DNA from: Nephrocerus scutellatus
Lineage: Eukaryota > Arthropoda > Insecta > Diptera > Pipunculidae
Length of the DNA: 64,000 nt
Assembly (NCBI GenBank): GCA_947095585.1
Contig: OX352761.1
Coordinates: forward strand, 111,835,890 to 111,899,889
Direction of reading: 5' to 3'
Position numbers and translations under genes: made by a program. The notes beneath the pieces are model-generated. The model was not told the DNA's origin and made no database searches. It was given only the letters and a program-made list of their open reading frames with translations. Of this stretch, positions 1 to 11,828 are shown one piece after another; positions within the stretch are counted from its first letter, which is position 1; the number at the start of each line of letters is the position of its first letter.

Positions 1-54
1 TACAATATAACAAAAAGGACAAAGAAAATATTATCACAATCGTACTGGTTAACT

Positions 55-345
55 AAGGATCGAGCTGGGACCGGTGGCGAGACTTTTTACGGGAGGCCAG
101 GACCGGAGCCCGTTTGATGAACTACATTATGATGATCAATATTACTGTAAATTAAAATTTAAAATTTTTTAAATTATTAAAAGAGGCCCACAATCTAGAA
201 GCAAAGGCAAACAAAGTTGGAATCAAAATAAAGAAAGCTAAAAGCCGAAATGGATGACATCGGCTCGAAATCGGGAACGGTGGAATGGCGGGAGGCCAGT
301 ACCGGACCCCGGTTGTAGAGCCAAATATGATGATGAGAAGCCTTT
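55..345 (+). mobile_element. Two RTE-type LINE 3' ends
   Basis: Two successive copies of the same LINE 3' terminus are seen, one ending near 140 and one near 340. Each carries the coding tail meaning roughly D/NRWxxxxRETRxGPRL, followed by a short GATGAT-type tail. The second copy is preceded (about 195-245) by a short reverse-transcriptase stretch that reads like KANKVGIKI. The same terminus appears at 34590-34660 and 42480-42530. These are 5'-truncated remnants with no coding capacity. Confidence 0.6.
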
Positions 346-419
346 AATACTTCAATGCCCGCGCTCAACAGGAAATCGATAAAATAAACAACTTTCTATA
401 TCTATAAAGTTTGGCTTAG

Positions 420-800
420 GCTTACTGTGGTGATACCGAACTGAATGTGTCCAACAAAATCATGAAGTCTTAAGCTGCGTATGGAATGATATCAATAATC
501 GGGTAAAGCAATTCTATCAGCTTAAGAACCATGCTACGACTATTTCGTTACAATGTGGAACCAGTTTTATTTTATAGCTGCAGTATTTGAAAGGTGGACA
601 CCACTAACACGTGCAGACTGCAAACCTTCGTTAACAGATGTCTAAGAATCATCTTGAGGTGCAATTGCATCTCTAAGGAACAACGGGCCAAGACCCCATT
701 GATATAACTCTCTGGAGGAAAAAGTGGCCATGGACAGACCACAACTTACGGCGCAAAGGCAACTCCATTCCAAAATATACCATGCAGTGGAACCCGCTTA
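420..800 (+). mobile_element. RTE LINE fragment, ORF2 C-terminal part
   Basis: Translation across several frames gives the region after the reverse transcriptase domain: kinked versions of ISLRTxLRLF, a VLFYSCS/LLYGCE-type motif, LQTFVNRCLRIIL, then a segment like RRKGNSIPKYTMQWNP near 748-795. These are landmarks of RTE (BovB/CFDP2-type) ORF2 proteins between the RT and the C-terminus. Frameshifts and stops interrupt it. It is followed directly by endonuclease sequence of the same family, so the order of domains is scrambled. Confidence 0.6.
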
Positions 801-3183
801 TGTTTGAGCATAAGACCTGCCACAAAGTCAGCTGGGTGCAAACTGACAGGCAATCATCATCCAACCAAATCGACCATGTGCCGATCTGCCGACGTTTTAG
901 GAGCTGTCTTTTAGACGTCCGAAACAGACGAGGAGCTGACATAGGAATGGAACGGGATCATCACCTTATGGTAGCTACTGTTCAGTTCAAAGAATTCGCA
1001 ATATCATCCGAATGCCTAGGTATAACATCGACCGGCAAAAGTCCCCCTTAGTACGCCAACAATTAAATGATCATTTATCACAAGGAGTGGAAGCAGTCAG
1101 CAGCTCACTGCCGACAACCATCCAAGAACATTGGAAGGCTGTGAAAAATTTTTTCACATCTGGAGCGGAAAGTATTGTTGTTAGAAGCCAGGCAAGGCAC
1201 AGCACTTGGCTAACCGAAGATACCTGGAGGTGGAATGAAGAACGTAAGCTACTTGCGGCTCGTATTGAAGATACACCAGCAGCAGCGAGGATCGAGCTAG
1301 AGTCCCTGTATCGAAGCAAAATGGGAGAAGTGTAGCGTAGTGTTAGACGTGACAAACGTAATTATATTAAAAACCTGGCCTCAGAAGCAGAAGAAGCAGT
1401 GAGCAGGTGCGTTTACAGAATCACCAAAGAGCTGACAGGAGGTCACCACTTTAGCCAATATCCGATAAAAGGCCTAGATGGTACTCGTTTCAGAGGAGGA
1501 TCAACTCAAGCGATGGAAGGAGCATTTTTCTACGGCCCCTAACCGTGTATTCGCCAACGATATGCACCCAAATCCAACGGAGCTGCCGCAAGTAACAATT
1601 TCCCGAATTCGCACCTCAACTCCCAGTAAAGATGAGGTGCCGTTCCAAAGACATCAGCAGAGCTTTTATATCCTCTTGTAGAGAGAGCTTGAGAGGCAGA
1701 AAATTTCTGCGATGATTGGAAGAAGGCAATGATTGTCAAGCTCCCTAAAAAAGGTAATCTAATGGAGTGCGAAAACTGGTGAGGCATTTGCGTTCTTTCT
1801 GAAGTTGCAAAGGTAATAGCCAAAGTAGTACTTGTGCGAATTAAGGAACATCTGGAAGATACGCTCGATGCCGAACAATCGGGTTTCCGCACTGGATCCT
1901 CCTGTGTAGACCACATCAACACCCTGCGGATCATTATTGAACAGTGCGTTGAATTCCGGTCACCACTGCACCTGGTGTTCATCGATTTTGAGAAGGCAGT
2001 GCCAACAGACAGTTTATCTGGCTCGCCTTGCGCATGAGAGGTATACCCGATAAACTAATAGCTATTATTAAAGCAACCTATATGATGGCTCTAAATGTAA
2101 TGTGCTGCATAGAGGAAAGCTGTCAGAGGAATTCGAGATTCTAAGTGTGGTGCGACAAGGTTGCACTCTATCGCTGATACTTTTTTTGTTGTTGATTAGC
2201 GATGTAATTCGCGCAGCTTTATCTACTGGAAACGGAGGAATTCGTTGGACTCTTACATCTCAACTCAAACATCTTGACTACGCTGACGACGTTTGTTTAC
2301 TCTCACACAGGATTATGGAGCTGCACCAAATAATAAGAAGTGTGGAAAGGGAGGCAAACGTTGCGGGTTTGAAGATTAATACTGCCAAAACCAAAATCAT
2401 CAACCTCGGCAATAACTCAGTAACTCAAGTTAACATTTCTGGACAACCGGTAGAGAGAGTAGAGAGTTTCCAATATCCTGGGAGTATTGTCTCGACCGAA
2501 GGTGGAACCGTCAACCGAATCGGCAAAGCAAAATCAGTGTTTGGAATGATGTCAATGATGTCCAATATCTTGGGAGTATTGTCTCGACCGAAGGTGGAAC
2601 CGAACAGGACATTGTCAACCGAATCAGCAAAGCCAAATCAGTGCTTGGAATGATGTCCATTATATGGCGAAGCAATGCGATCAGCTTCAACATCAAGCTG
2701 CGACTGTTCCGTTCAAATGTTGAATCTGTGCTGTTGTATGGGTGCAGCACTTAAAAGGTGACCGCTACCAACGGAACATCCTAAGGGTTTTCTGACCTAA
2801 CCGAATCTCTAACGAACATCTTCATCAGAGAACGGGTCAGGAACCAATAGGCACAACCATCCAACGACAGAAGTGGTAGTGGATTGGTCATACACTCCGA
2901 AAAGGCGACAGTTTCATAGCAAACTGCGCAATGCAATGGAATCCCTTATCTCAGGATGGTAGAAGAACTAGTCGTCCGAGAAATACATGGCGCAGAACAG
3001 TTGAGGAGGAGTCACGGTAATGGAGGGAAGACTTGGAGAAAGCTGAAGCTCATTGCCAGGAACCGCAGGCGATGGCGCGTAGGCGTAGTAGAGGCCCTAG
3101 GACCCACAAGGGGATATAGGACAGAAGAAGAAGAAGCCAGCCAGCCAGCCAGCCATACAACTCAAAACCCTCGCGGCCGTTGA
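800..3183 (+). mobile_element. RTE-type LINE, degenerate ORF2 (subfamily A)
   Basis: Domain order is readable by eye. 800-1000 is the C-terminal part of an AP endonuclease (HKVSWVQTD, NQIDHV, RGADI, DHHLMVA). 1010-1480 is the linker with a basic R/K-rich stretch. 1480-2640 is the reverse transcriptase, with GFRTGSS, FIDFEKA, VRQGC and YADDVCLLSH at about 2280-2310. 2680-3180 is the C-terminal domain, including a LLYGC-like motif and RNRRRWRVGVVEAL. The catalytic YADD is intact but the frame is broken many times, so this is a dead copy. A 92-bp internal tandem duplication lies at 2470-2653. Another copy of the same subfamily is at 49735-51300, minus strand. Clade assignment (RTE) is from motif recognition. 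Confidence 0.75.
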
Positions 3184-5630
3184 TTAATTCTTGAATATTT
3201 GTATTTTAACCCTAATTATAAACATCTGAAATTGGTGACCACAATTGAGTTAAACTTAATTAGACCGACCCTCTAACATAACTCAGTCCTAAGAAACTTT
3301 TCAAGAGATACATTTGGATAATTTTGTGCTTTTTTGATAAAGACTTTCCCACCCTAAGCGTGAGATTCCTAATAACTGCATCACATAACACATTTATTGA
3401 CATTGGGTGGTAGTAAAATCTTTAGCATCCCCATGACAATATCCCACACCAACACCCAATCCCCAGCCTCCACTCAAGCTAGCAATTGACTACTGCCTCG
3501 GCAGTAATATCAAAGGTAGGACGTCGCTTATATTCTATCAATCGATTAAACGCTGAAGGATATGATGGTGATGACGATGGTTGTGCACATTCATCAGTCC
3601 ATAGCCGAGGTGGCCGGGTGGGTGCTTGTTGGTTGACTGTTTCCGATATTATTCATTGCTGCTGCTGAACACAAAAAGCGCCAATAAAGCAATTTCTTTG
3701 TTAACGACTTTAGGTTGATCGTATGAATAGGTTGCTTGCCGCGCTGGTTTGACGGTACTAGCACACGGCTTATACCTTATACTATGTACATACTTGAATG
3801 GAATAGCTGCCTGTTCTAGGTGTATTGTTGTACACCTCATTGGTTTTATTATTATATATTTTTTTGGTGGGAGAGGGAGTGAATGCGGCCGACTATGAGG
3901 ATATGAGGAAACGCTATTACCCAATGAGGTGAGTGGCCACACAGCAGCAGCGCATTTAGAGTATGGCATACGAGTTTATATCTGTGCTAACAATAAGGGA
4001 TAATCGTTTCAGTTCACAGTGTGTTTGTGATGGAGTATATGCCCTGATGTGCCTACACATTATGTGCTGCATGAATAAAAGGATATTTTTAGTAAAAATG
4101 CTCGTCTTCATTTCACTTCCTCATCATCATCATCATCATCAGCATCATCAACGTCATCATCGTCAGCATCTTAATTCAGACTGATACGTGCTCCTTTTCA
4201 TCAACCGCCGCCAATTGTCTAACTGGAGGGAATCAACAAAAGAATACACCTTGTCCTAGATATCCAATATAAGAAGGAAATAAAAAGAAATGAGGATGGT
4301 CCCTCCTCCGCCCGTTTGTCAGTCCTTGTCAGTCCTTCTTAATTCTTACCTCTGCTCTAGTATTATCCGTCGCTTTGGTACTTGTGAATGCTTTGCACAC
4401 TCGTCGAAGCACACTCTACTCCCACACGTCTGTCGTTTTTTTTTTATTACCATCATCCACCCCTTGCACATCGACTAAAATGTTTGCTTAGATAGCCGTC
4501 GTGTGATACCATATTCAGTCATCTTAGTCAGTTTTTTTATGGGCATTGATGGGTTTCGTTTAGTGATGGTTCAACGATATGGCGGTACGAGAGAGCATTG
4601 ATTTTTTCTTGAATCCAAAATCGACAGATTGCATCGAATGATCCGGCGCACTTTTTCAAGTCAAATAATTTTCTTGGAGATTGCTTATTGCGACACATCA
4701 TCTCAGGACGCCAACAACACCATCGTCTTGGCATTCTTCACTTTCGCTCATGTCCTCACCTCGAGTACATTGCGTTATTGCAGAAAGTTTCCTGTTTAAT
4801 GCTGCAGGACAAACATTTTTATTGTGCAGTCAAAAAAGGAAACGGAAAAACTTTTCTCAAGGTACTCATACGCTTTGGCCAATAACCACCATCGAACGTC
4901 CTGCATGCACTGCGCCACTGCACTGCAATCAACAATCTACTCTGCTCCTTGGATTATCGTGCAGCATGAAGGTGACCTTATACAGTTCGTTCACTCACCT
5001 CCTTCCATTGTGATTCTTTCAGTTATTATGTGATATGATTTCTCGCATTTGACCAGAATCATTGAACCACTAAGTGGGCAATTAAATTCAATTAACTTCC
5101 GCAAGACGACAAGTAGTGGGCTGCAAGGAACGAATCAGGTCGTTTGTCGTTTCGTGTCGTTTCGAAGTACTACGACCTCGACGAACATCTTAGGTGGCAC
5201 AGTTTTCCAATCCTAATTTCTTCGTCTGTGTCATCAATGAACCGGAAGACGACGCATGCATTTGTTTTTTTTTTTTTTACATTTTCCGAAGGAAAGTTTT
5301 CACATCTCGTCCGTCTGCAACGTCGATAGTCGATAGTCGATAGGTTGCAGCAGGATTTGATTTAATTTATTACGATGAGGCTATTCCTTGTGAAGAGAAA
5401 GTTTTCATTCTGAAAAAAAAGGAAAACAACAATTGTCCTTTATAGATTTGATGAATATCATTGATTATATTGAAATTACAAAGAACGCTAAGTTTTGGAA
5501 TTTATATTAATATTGACTTCAAGTGGTTCCACTGCTTGCCTTCCGAACAGTTGCATCCTTAAGCAGTTAGTTTCATATAAATTTATGGCAATAGAAGAAG
5601 TTTATCTGTTTGTTTGTTGTTTTATGATAT
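3184..5630. other. Intergenic, no gene recognised
   Basis: No credible coding region, RNA gene or transposon core was seen. It contains small simple repeats: AGCC units around 3138-3153, a CAT microsatellite at 4121-4170, poly-T near 5262-5278 and three units of TAGTCGA at about 5326-5342. Open frames here are short and lack recognisable domains. Confidence 0.6.
4121..4170. repeat. CAT-type trinucleotide microsatellite
   Basis: A run of TCA/CAT units starts perfect and becomes interrupted (CAG, CGT variants) towards 4170. Confidence 0.85.
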
Positions 5631-5985
5631 TGTTACGAAAATATGTTCTGATTTTGGCTAGATGGTTCAAATAAAACAGAATAGACTAGAAAAGAGTAGA
5701 ACATTCTCGAAACTGTTGATTTGGTATAAATAAATTCCCCATACTTTGTCCCAATTAGTTAATTTTCATTCGAATTTATTCCCGAGTACTTGCAAGTAGA
5801 TAGAGCAGAGTTTAATGTGTAATTGTGACTATAAGTGTTATTTGTGTGAATAATAAGTAATCACCCGTGTGAATTTGTGAACACTTGCTAGTTGTGAATT
5901 AAAGTTGGCATTTGTGAATAATTTGTTGTGTTTTTATTTGCAAAATGCCATTACGAACTCTTAATAAAGCCTACATTTCGTAACA
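5631..5985 (+). repeat. 5' LTR of a Ty3/gypsy-like element
   Basis: The segment starts TGTTACGAAA and ends TTTCGTAACA, a perfect 10-bp terminal inverted repeat with the TG...CA ends typical of LTRs. Inside are a TATA box (TATAAATA, 5725-5732) and a polyadenylation signal (AATAAA, 5963-5968) close to the 3' edge. Length is 355 bp. It is followed two bases later by a primer-binding site. No matching 3' LTR was found in the window. The internal region is truncated after gag. Confidence 0.85.
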
Positions 5986-5987
5986 AT

Positions 5988-6005
5988 TGGTGTCAGAAGA
6001 GGGAT
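5988..6005 (+). other. Primer-binding site, tRNA-Leu type
   Basis: TGGTGTCAGAAGAGGGAT is complementary, with one mismatch, to the 3' end of an insect tRNA-Leu including the CCA tail (as I remember that tRNA). It sits 2 bp after the LTR, exactly where minus-strand priming occurs in LTR retrotransposons. Confidence 0.8.
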
Positions 6006-6084
6006 TTTGTCAATCGATAAGTGCTGAAAGAAGAGCTCAGAAACAAAGAAGATTTATTTCTACAACAAGTTCAAAAAAGCAAAA

Positions 6085-6720
6085 ATGCAGCAAGCTGGTG
6101 AAGTTTTTATAATTGATAGGAGCTAATGTAGCGAAAACCGTCTTCTGCAGAAGATAATGAACTGTCAAACATGGTAACGATGCTTAAAGTTCTAAAGCAA
6201 CAAATATTTGACCAGCAATGAAAACTAATGCAGCACCTAAGCGACAAACCAGATCAGCAAATACAACTGATGAGCGATATCAGTTTCGGACTTATTCCCG
6301 AATCATCTAGAATCCAGAGAGGCATTTTGAAAGCTCCCACGTTTAAAAGTGATATTGAATTGGAAAACTTTAAGGTTCACTTTAAAGGTGCGGTGTGTTT
6401 TAACGGATGGGCTTCTGAGGAACAACTTAATGCTCTAACTAGCGCTACGAGGCAATGCAGCAGATGTACTACAGATGATTCCAGATGCAGAGATGAATTC
6501 CAAAAGAGTTGGATTTGTGGTTCGGACACTCTCACACCTAAGAAGGGACAACAGTAAGGAGGAACCCTTCAGGATCCAGAATGAGAAATAACAAAGCTGG
6601 CGCTTAGCTGACATAGCTGATATAGTACTCGTTGTAGATGAATTAGCAGTGAATACCATTATTAATGCTCATCGAGACGAAGACATAAAATTTCCTATGC
6701 GGGAACTGGGCGGTCAGCCA
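6085..6720 (+). pseudogene. gag remnant of the LTR retrotransposon
   Basis: The best open stretch begins near 6228. It contains a gag-capsid-like segment (around 6330-6450: LKAPTFKSDIELENFKVHF, then NGWASEEQLNAL, then LTSATR), resembling the PPxFDG..W..F...F...NxW...EK...L..AL pattern of Ty3/gypsy Gag. A one-base frameshift near 6451 moves the continuation (NAADVLQMI...) to another frame. Stops follow, and the sequence is lost by about 6720. No protease, RT or integrase of this element follows: RTE LINE sequence begins instead at about 6890. Confidence 0.65.
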
Positions 6721-6889
6721 TAAGCAGAATATAGAGAATAACACAAAATGCATCAGAATTGCAACTAGCCGTAACTACCTCTGACTGGTGGAGGTGCGAT
6801 CAAACCTCCACGCTGGTAATTTTCCTCCAAATACAGGAAAAGCTAAATGATCGGGCTAGTCCCTTCGAAGTAAGATTGGCGCGCGGCCA

Positions 6890-9095
6890 ATAATCTCGCC
6901 CGTAAAAAATTATTATTACGGAACCCAAAATCAACCTCGGATACACTGATGAAGGACGACGACCACGGCAACGAAAACGGCTAAACGATTGGGGAATTTT
7001 CTCATGGAGATCACTGTATAGAGCTCAAGTTGCATAGCAGCTTGCCGATACCCTGTCCAAATATAGTACTGACATAACAGCAATCCAGGAGATGCGGTTG
7101 ACGGGGAATGGTATCTTACAAAAATCAGAATATGACATATATTACAGCTGTAATGCAAGACATCATGTGCTCGGGGTGAGGTTTCTAGTCAGGAAAAGAA
7201 TGAAACACACCGTTATCGGCTTTAAAGCAGCAATGCATCCTTCGCGTGCGGGGCAAATATAAAAACACAAAACGTTCACGCACCTACAGACGATTCCCCA
7301 GATAATGAAAAAGAAGAATTCTTTAAATCAGTCGAACGGGAACTCCATGATTGCCCTCAGTATGATGTAAAAATCATTCTGGGGGATATGAATAGCTTAC
7401 ACGAGAACACCCTGAATGACCCGTCAGTCAATAGACAATGGACAACGAGTCATAAAAATGGCAGCAAGTAATAATTTGGTCGTTACGAGTACAAGGTTTG
7501 CGCGTAAAAATATCCATAAGGCCACCTGGGTATCTCCTGATGGAGCCCCTCGCAACCAGATAGACTACGTGTTGAAAGACCGCCGCCATAACCCGAATCT
7601 GATAACGGTACGAACGTACCGAGGAGCCAACGTCGACTCGGACAACTATCATCTTGGTATGGTGCTCCGAGCGCGGATTGCATCATCAAGCAATACTGGA
7701 TCCGCGAATCAGATTTAAGTCAACACGTCTGCACTTCGCAACGAAGAGACCAGAAACCACTACGATCAAGCTTTAGGACTCGACTTAAATGCAGGGAGAG
7801 TAAGTCCTTTGGCTGAGATGTCCTGCGTAGAAGAGAAATGGACACGCCTTAAGAATACTGTCATTAGTACTGCTGACTCCATCTTAGGCACTAGTCGTAG
7901 AGATCGAAACGACTGGTTCGATGACGAATGTAAGCTTGCGACTGAATGTAAGAATGTTGCGTAGCGAGCAACGCAACAATCTCATAGAACGCGGGCACGC
8001 GGAGATGAATATAATAAGCTCAGAATATATGAAAAAACAGTTCACCGGCGAAAGAAAGCAGTCTGGGAGAAGAATCTCGTCCGTAAACTAGAACAGTGAA
8101 CTAGAGCAAGCACCGCACCAGGCGCAAAAGTTCTAGCAATGAGCCCGCAGTATGACGCAATATACACCGCGTTGCACATACTGCAAGACACAGAGGGTAA
8201 TCTGATCGCCGAACTCAAAGGCATCTTAGAGCGATGCAAGAAGCACTTTCTTGAGTTGCTAAATGGTCAGCTTACTGAGGAATTCTGCCGCCACCAAGCA
8301 CAGACCAAGTTAGCAGAGCGATAAATCGGCTCAAAAATAATAAGGCCCCGGGATCTGATGGGATCCCAGCGAAACTGATTAAAATAGGAGACCCCACATT
8401 ACACCAAGCAATTCATGAAATAATAGTGCCAGTATGGGACGAAGAAGCTTTGCCAGAAGACTGGCGAAAAAGCATCCTGTGCCCCATGCATAAGAAGTGA
8501 GATATCACAAAATGCAGCAATTATCGTTATATAACGTTGTTGAGTACCGCGTATAAGATTTTCTCCTCTATCTTTCAAGACAGGATAGCCCCATACGCTT
8601 AAATCATCATTGGTCCATAGCATTGTGGATTCATCCCAGGCACATCAACAACTGATTCGATTTACACCCTAAGGCAGGTGATGGAAAAAATGTGTATAGT
8701 TTTAAAACTCACTTCACCATCTTTTTATAGACTTTAAAGGCGCGCCTATGATAGCATAGCCAGAGTAGAGCTTTATAAAGCCATGAGAGAAATCGACATC
8801 CCAAACAAACTGACACGACTATGTAGGTAGGTTAGCCATGACCAAGGTTATAAGCCAAGTAAAAATTCCGGATCACTATCAAGCCTATTCAATATCTATA
8901 ACGGGCTACGACATGGGGATGGACTGGCCTGCGTCCTCTTCAAACTGGCGTTGGAGAAATTGATCTGAGACTCTGACGTAACGGCGAAAGGAACAATCCT
9001 CTATAAGTCCATACAGATACTGGCTTACGCAGACGATATTGACATCGTGGGTAGAAACCAGCGAGCTGTATAGGAAGCTATCATCCAGACCGATT
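6890..9095 (+). mobile_element. RTE-type LINE, degenerate ORF2 (subfamily B)
   Basis: The endonuclease is read through shifts of frame from about 6960 to 7720: SLYRAQVA, ITAIQEMRLTGNG, YDIYYSCNARHH, ILGDMN, then KIHKATWVSPDGAPRNQIDYVL split across frames, RTYRGANVDSD and a terminal YHLGM. The linker (7740-8330) has a basic R/K segment. Reverse transcriptase follows: APGSDGIPAKLIK (8345-8385), FIDFKG (8725), a GLRHGDGLACVLF-type motif (8905), and LAYADDIDIVGRN at about 9025-9060. Sequence stops soon after the YADD box. Frameshifts and stops show it is inactive. Related pieces are at 33590-34660, 57480-58160 and 62930-63340. Confidence 0.75.
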
Positions 9096-9140
9096 AGAGA
9101 ATTTACACGAAAAATTTTAATTTTTATGGGTTGTTTTATT
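9095..9140 (+). repeat. Terminal motif of the AAATTCTCTA repeat family
   Basis: The sequence AGAGAATTTACACGAAAAAT, followed by an ATGGGTTGTTTTATT stretch, ends the RTE copy. The same roughly 45-bp motif recurs at 15905-15960 (inverted), 39633-39700 and 62345-62400, always at one edge of the non-autonomous repeat family described at those sites. Confidence 0.6.
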
Positions 9141-11615
9141 TGTTATTAATATTTTTAATATAAACTGTAAATTCATGTCTTCATTCGTTCATGTTATACA
9201 GATTTTCTTTATAAAATCAATCTTAGTGAATGTGCAGAAACAAATATTCCCTTAAATGTCTTCAATAATTGCGGGTTGTTGCACCCGCTATCATTTATAA
9301 TGTTTTTTTCAAGATTATAGCAACTCATTCCTTCGCGTGTTTACCAAAGACTCAACTATAAAAAACCCTGCAGACATATTATACGTACATCAAAGTATTT
9401 GTGAGTAGATAATAAAAGGAATACTTTGAATTTTACAAAATTTATATAAATCGCAAAATAAGGCGTTAGATTAATTTTACATTTGACATTAATTGTAAAC
9501 GAGTATTACCATGTTGTGGCATTTAATATTCTTCAGATTTTAATAGAATTTATATGTGTATATGCATATTTGTGCCCCAAAGTAGTAGCTACTCAAGAGA
9601 ATGATCTAAATTGATAGCAATTTAAAAACTAGTACTAGTGAGTAGATAATAAGAGGAACGTACTGTTATTTTTCAAAAGAAGATAAACTCACATCTGTTC
9701 ACATATTCATGATACATAAATTATGAACGACAGCAAAAGCAAACGATACACTGCATTACCGTCATTCACACTATAATCATATACCGACACCAAAACGTTT
9801 TTCGAAAAAGATAAAAAACAGCTGGCTGCTGTCAAAACATTCTACAGAGATTTAACCTAAAACTACACGAGCGACCATTTTCTTATCAATCCGTCACCTT
9901 TTTCGCTTTGCCTGTTTGCCAATGTGATTAGCGAGTGTGACAGCACCAAACACAGGAAAGAAGTGCGTCGCGGTTTTTAATTTGTATTGTAATACTTATA
10001 TCGTCGCCCACTGGGACGTCACGTGCCGTGTCAGTGAGATAAGATAATAATTGGAAGTTAAATTTTGCGTGCTTTTTCACAGAGCTGTCGATTAATTGTT
10101 TATAATCAGTTTGGGTTTATCGACATCGATGTAAGTCCTCTCAAAGGAATATCAGTCGAACTACAAAAAAGTATACATACATTTCTATAAAAGAATTTCG
10201 ACGTCGCTACGCACACATTCATACACAAGTGCCGAACCGCAACCAAAACAAGTAAAAGCTAATTTTTCAAGCAAACTTGTGTAGTGCGTTTTTCCTCGTT
10301 CCTCTGTATAATTAATTGAATTAAATAAAACAAATTATTAAATTGAATAATTGAGTTATTAAGGAAGATATAAAAAAAGAAGTAATAGAAGATTGATTAA
10401 AATTGTGAGAGAAATACTCGTGTTTGCGCGAAATGCTACTCAGCAGAAACAAGTAAAGAAATTAAATTGAAAAACCAACAACACATATTTTCACGCCTGT
10501 AGTGAATTTCGCTTAAATGATTTTTAATTTATTTTATTTTCTTTCTAATAACTTTGTGCGGTTTGTTTGTGATACTCCAATCCCAGTGTTTATACCCGTT
10601 TTTTAAGTTTCGTTTAAATTAACATTACTCCATCTGGCAGTGGCGACATTTTTTCCAATTTGATTCCCTTTTTTCAAAATTTCCCAATACGAATGCCATA
10701 CAAAATAATAAAAATGGATAAAAAAAACGAATTAAATCATCATCGCCGCCATCAGTTTGTTGCTTTTATAAATTTACGCTATTTCTTAAATTTGTTACCT
10801 AATTTCTTGTTGCTTTCATTTACCAATCTATAATCTGAAGCCGCTTTCAACCAAATTATTTTTGCTTTTGTCGTTTTTCTGTTTTACATTTCTATGCTTT
10901 TTTTTTTCTTTATACGAACAGTACTTTTTTTCTTTTCGTGCATATTTTTTAAGCTCTAATAAATTTTCTGCTACCCTATATTTTGTAAGTTGTGTTTATT
11001 TTTCAGAATTTGCCTTTGTGTTTGTATTTTGTAGCTGCACTAAAAAAAGGCCATTGAGCATAGATGTGGTTCTCTTTCGCTACTTGTAGCCAGCCGGTCA
11101 GTAAGGCGGTGTGGCGTATGTAGGGTTGCCAGGTTACCACGCTTCACATTTTTTTGGTACAATTGTCCAGAGGCCGATTTAGAAAATAACTTAATCAACG
11201 CAAAATAATAATTAATACAAATTCCGAATATGTACATTAATGAGACATTGAGGTCCAAATCGATAGACGTAACTACAACGTCAAATCAATGTTTTTAAAC
11301 GTGACTCAAAAAGCGTATTTAGGCACGATTTTCTTTAAATTTTTAAACTTAACTCTAAGAGTGTTTTATTTAATTCATTCTAAGCAATAGAAGGAACAGA
11401 ATATCAATCACGTGGCCAAAGAATATTCTGTTTATTCTAACTATCGATGTAGTATAAAAAGAATACGTTGCAAACATTACCAAGAAATAAAAGAATATCC
11501 AAAAAAGGAATAGAATAAAAAAGAATAAATAAAAGAACGTTTTATATCAAATTCGGAATATTCGAAATGCTTAGAATGAAATAGAGAAAACACTCGTACT
11601 AATTTTTTTTTCCTA
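9141..11615. other. AT-rich intergenic DNA, no gene recognised
   Basis: No domain or splice-linked reading frame could be supported. The 10.0-10.5 kb part looks like a fly 5' UTR or promoter region in base composition (A-rich, CAACAA-type words, no long frame), but no start codon leading to a recognisable protein was found. Short direct similarity is present at 9400-9425 and 9640-9660 (GTGAGTAGATAATAA). Confidence 0.5.
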
Positions 11616-11828
11616 AAAACTCTGCCCCAGAGCGCGCTCGAAGGGAAATCGAACACGAAAGACGAAAATCTTTTGTTTACATTTTTTGTTGCATGTGTGT
11701 TGTTGTGTTAGTACAAAGAGGGGTAAATCTCCCAAAATATACAGATCTGTTTTCGCTCTACGGTAGAGTCGTTTTGAAGGGGAAACGAACAAGTTGACAG
11801 CCAAAAAACAACTCTGGGGCAGAGTTTT
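11616..11828. mobile_element. 213-bp MITE with perfect 17-bp inverted ends
   Basis: The ends are AAAACTCTGCCCCAGAG (11616-11632) and its exact reverse complement (11812-11828). The interior has no coding potential and includes subterminal words GGGAAATCGAAC (about 11641-11652) and GGGGAAACGAAC (about 11779-11790). Size and ends fit a miniature inverted-repeat element, but no clear target-site duplication could be assigned and the superfamily is unknown. Confidence 0.65.

Noticed and set aside
10000..10500. Possible 5' UTR or promoter of another gene
   Set aside because: Composition resembles a fly leader, but no start codon leads to a recognised protein and no splice-linked exon was found.
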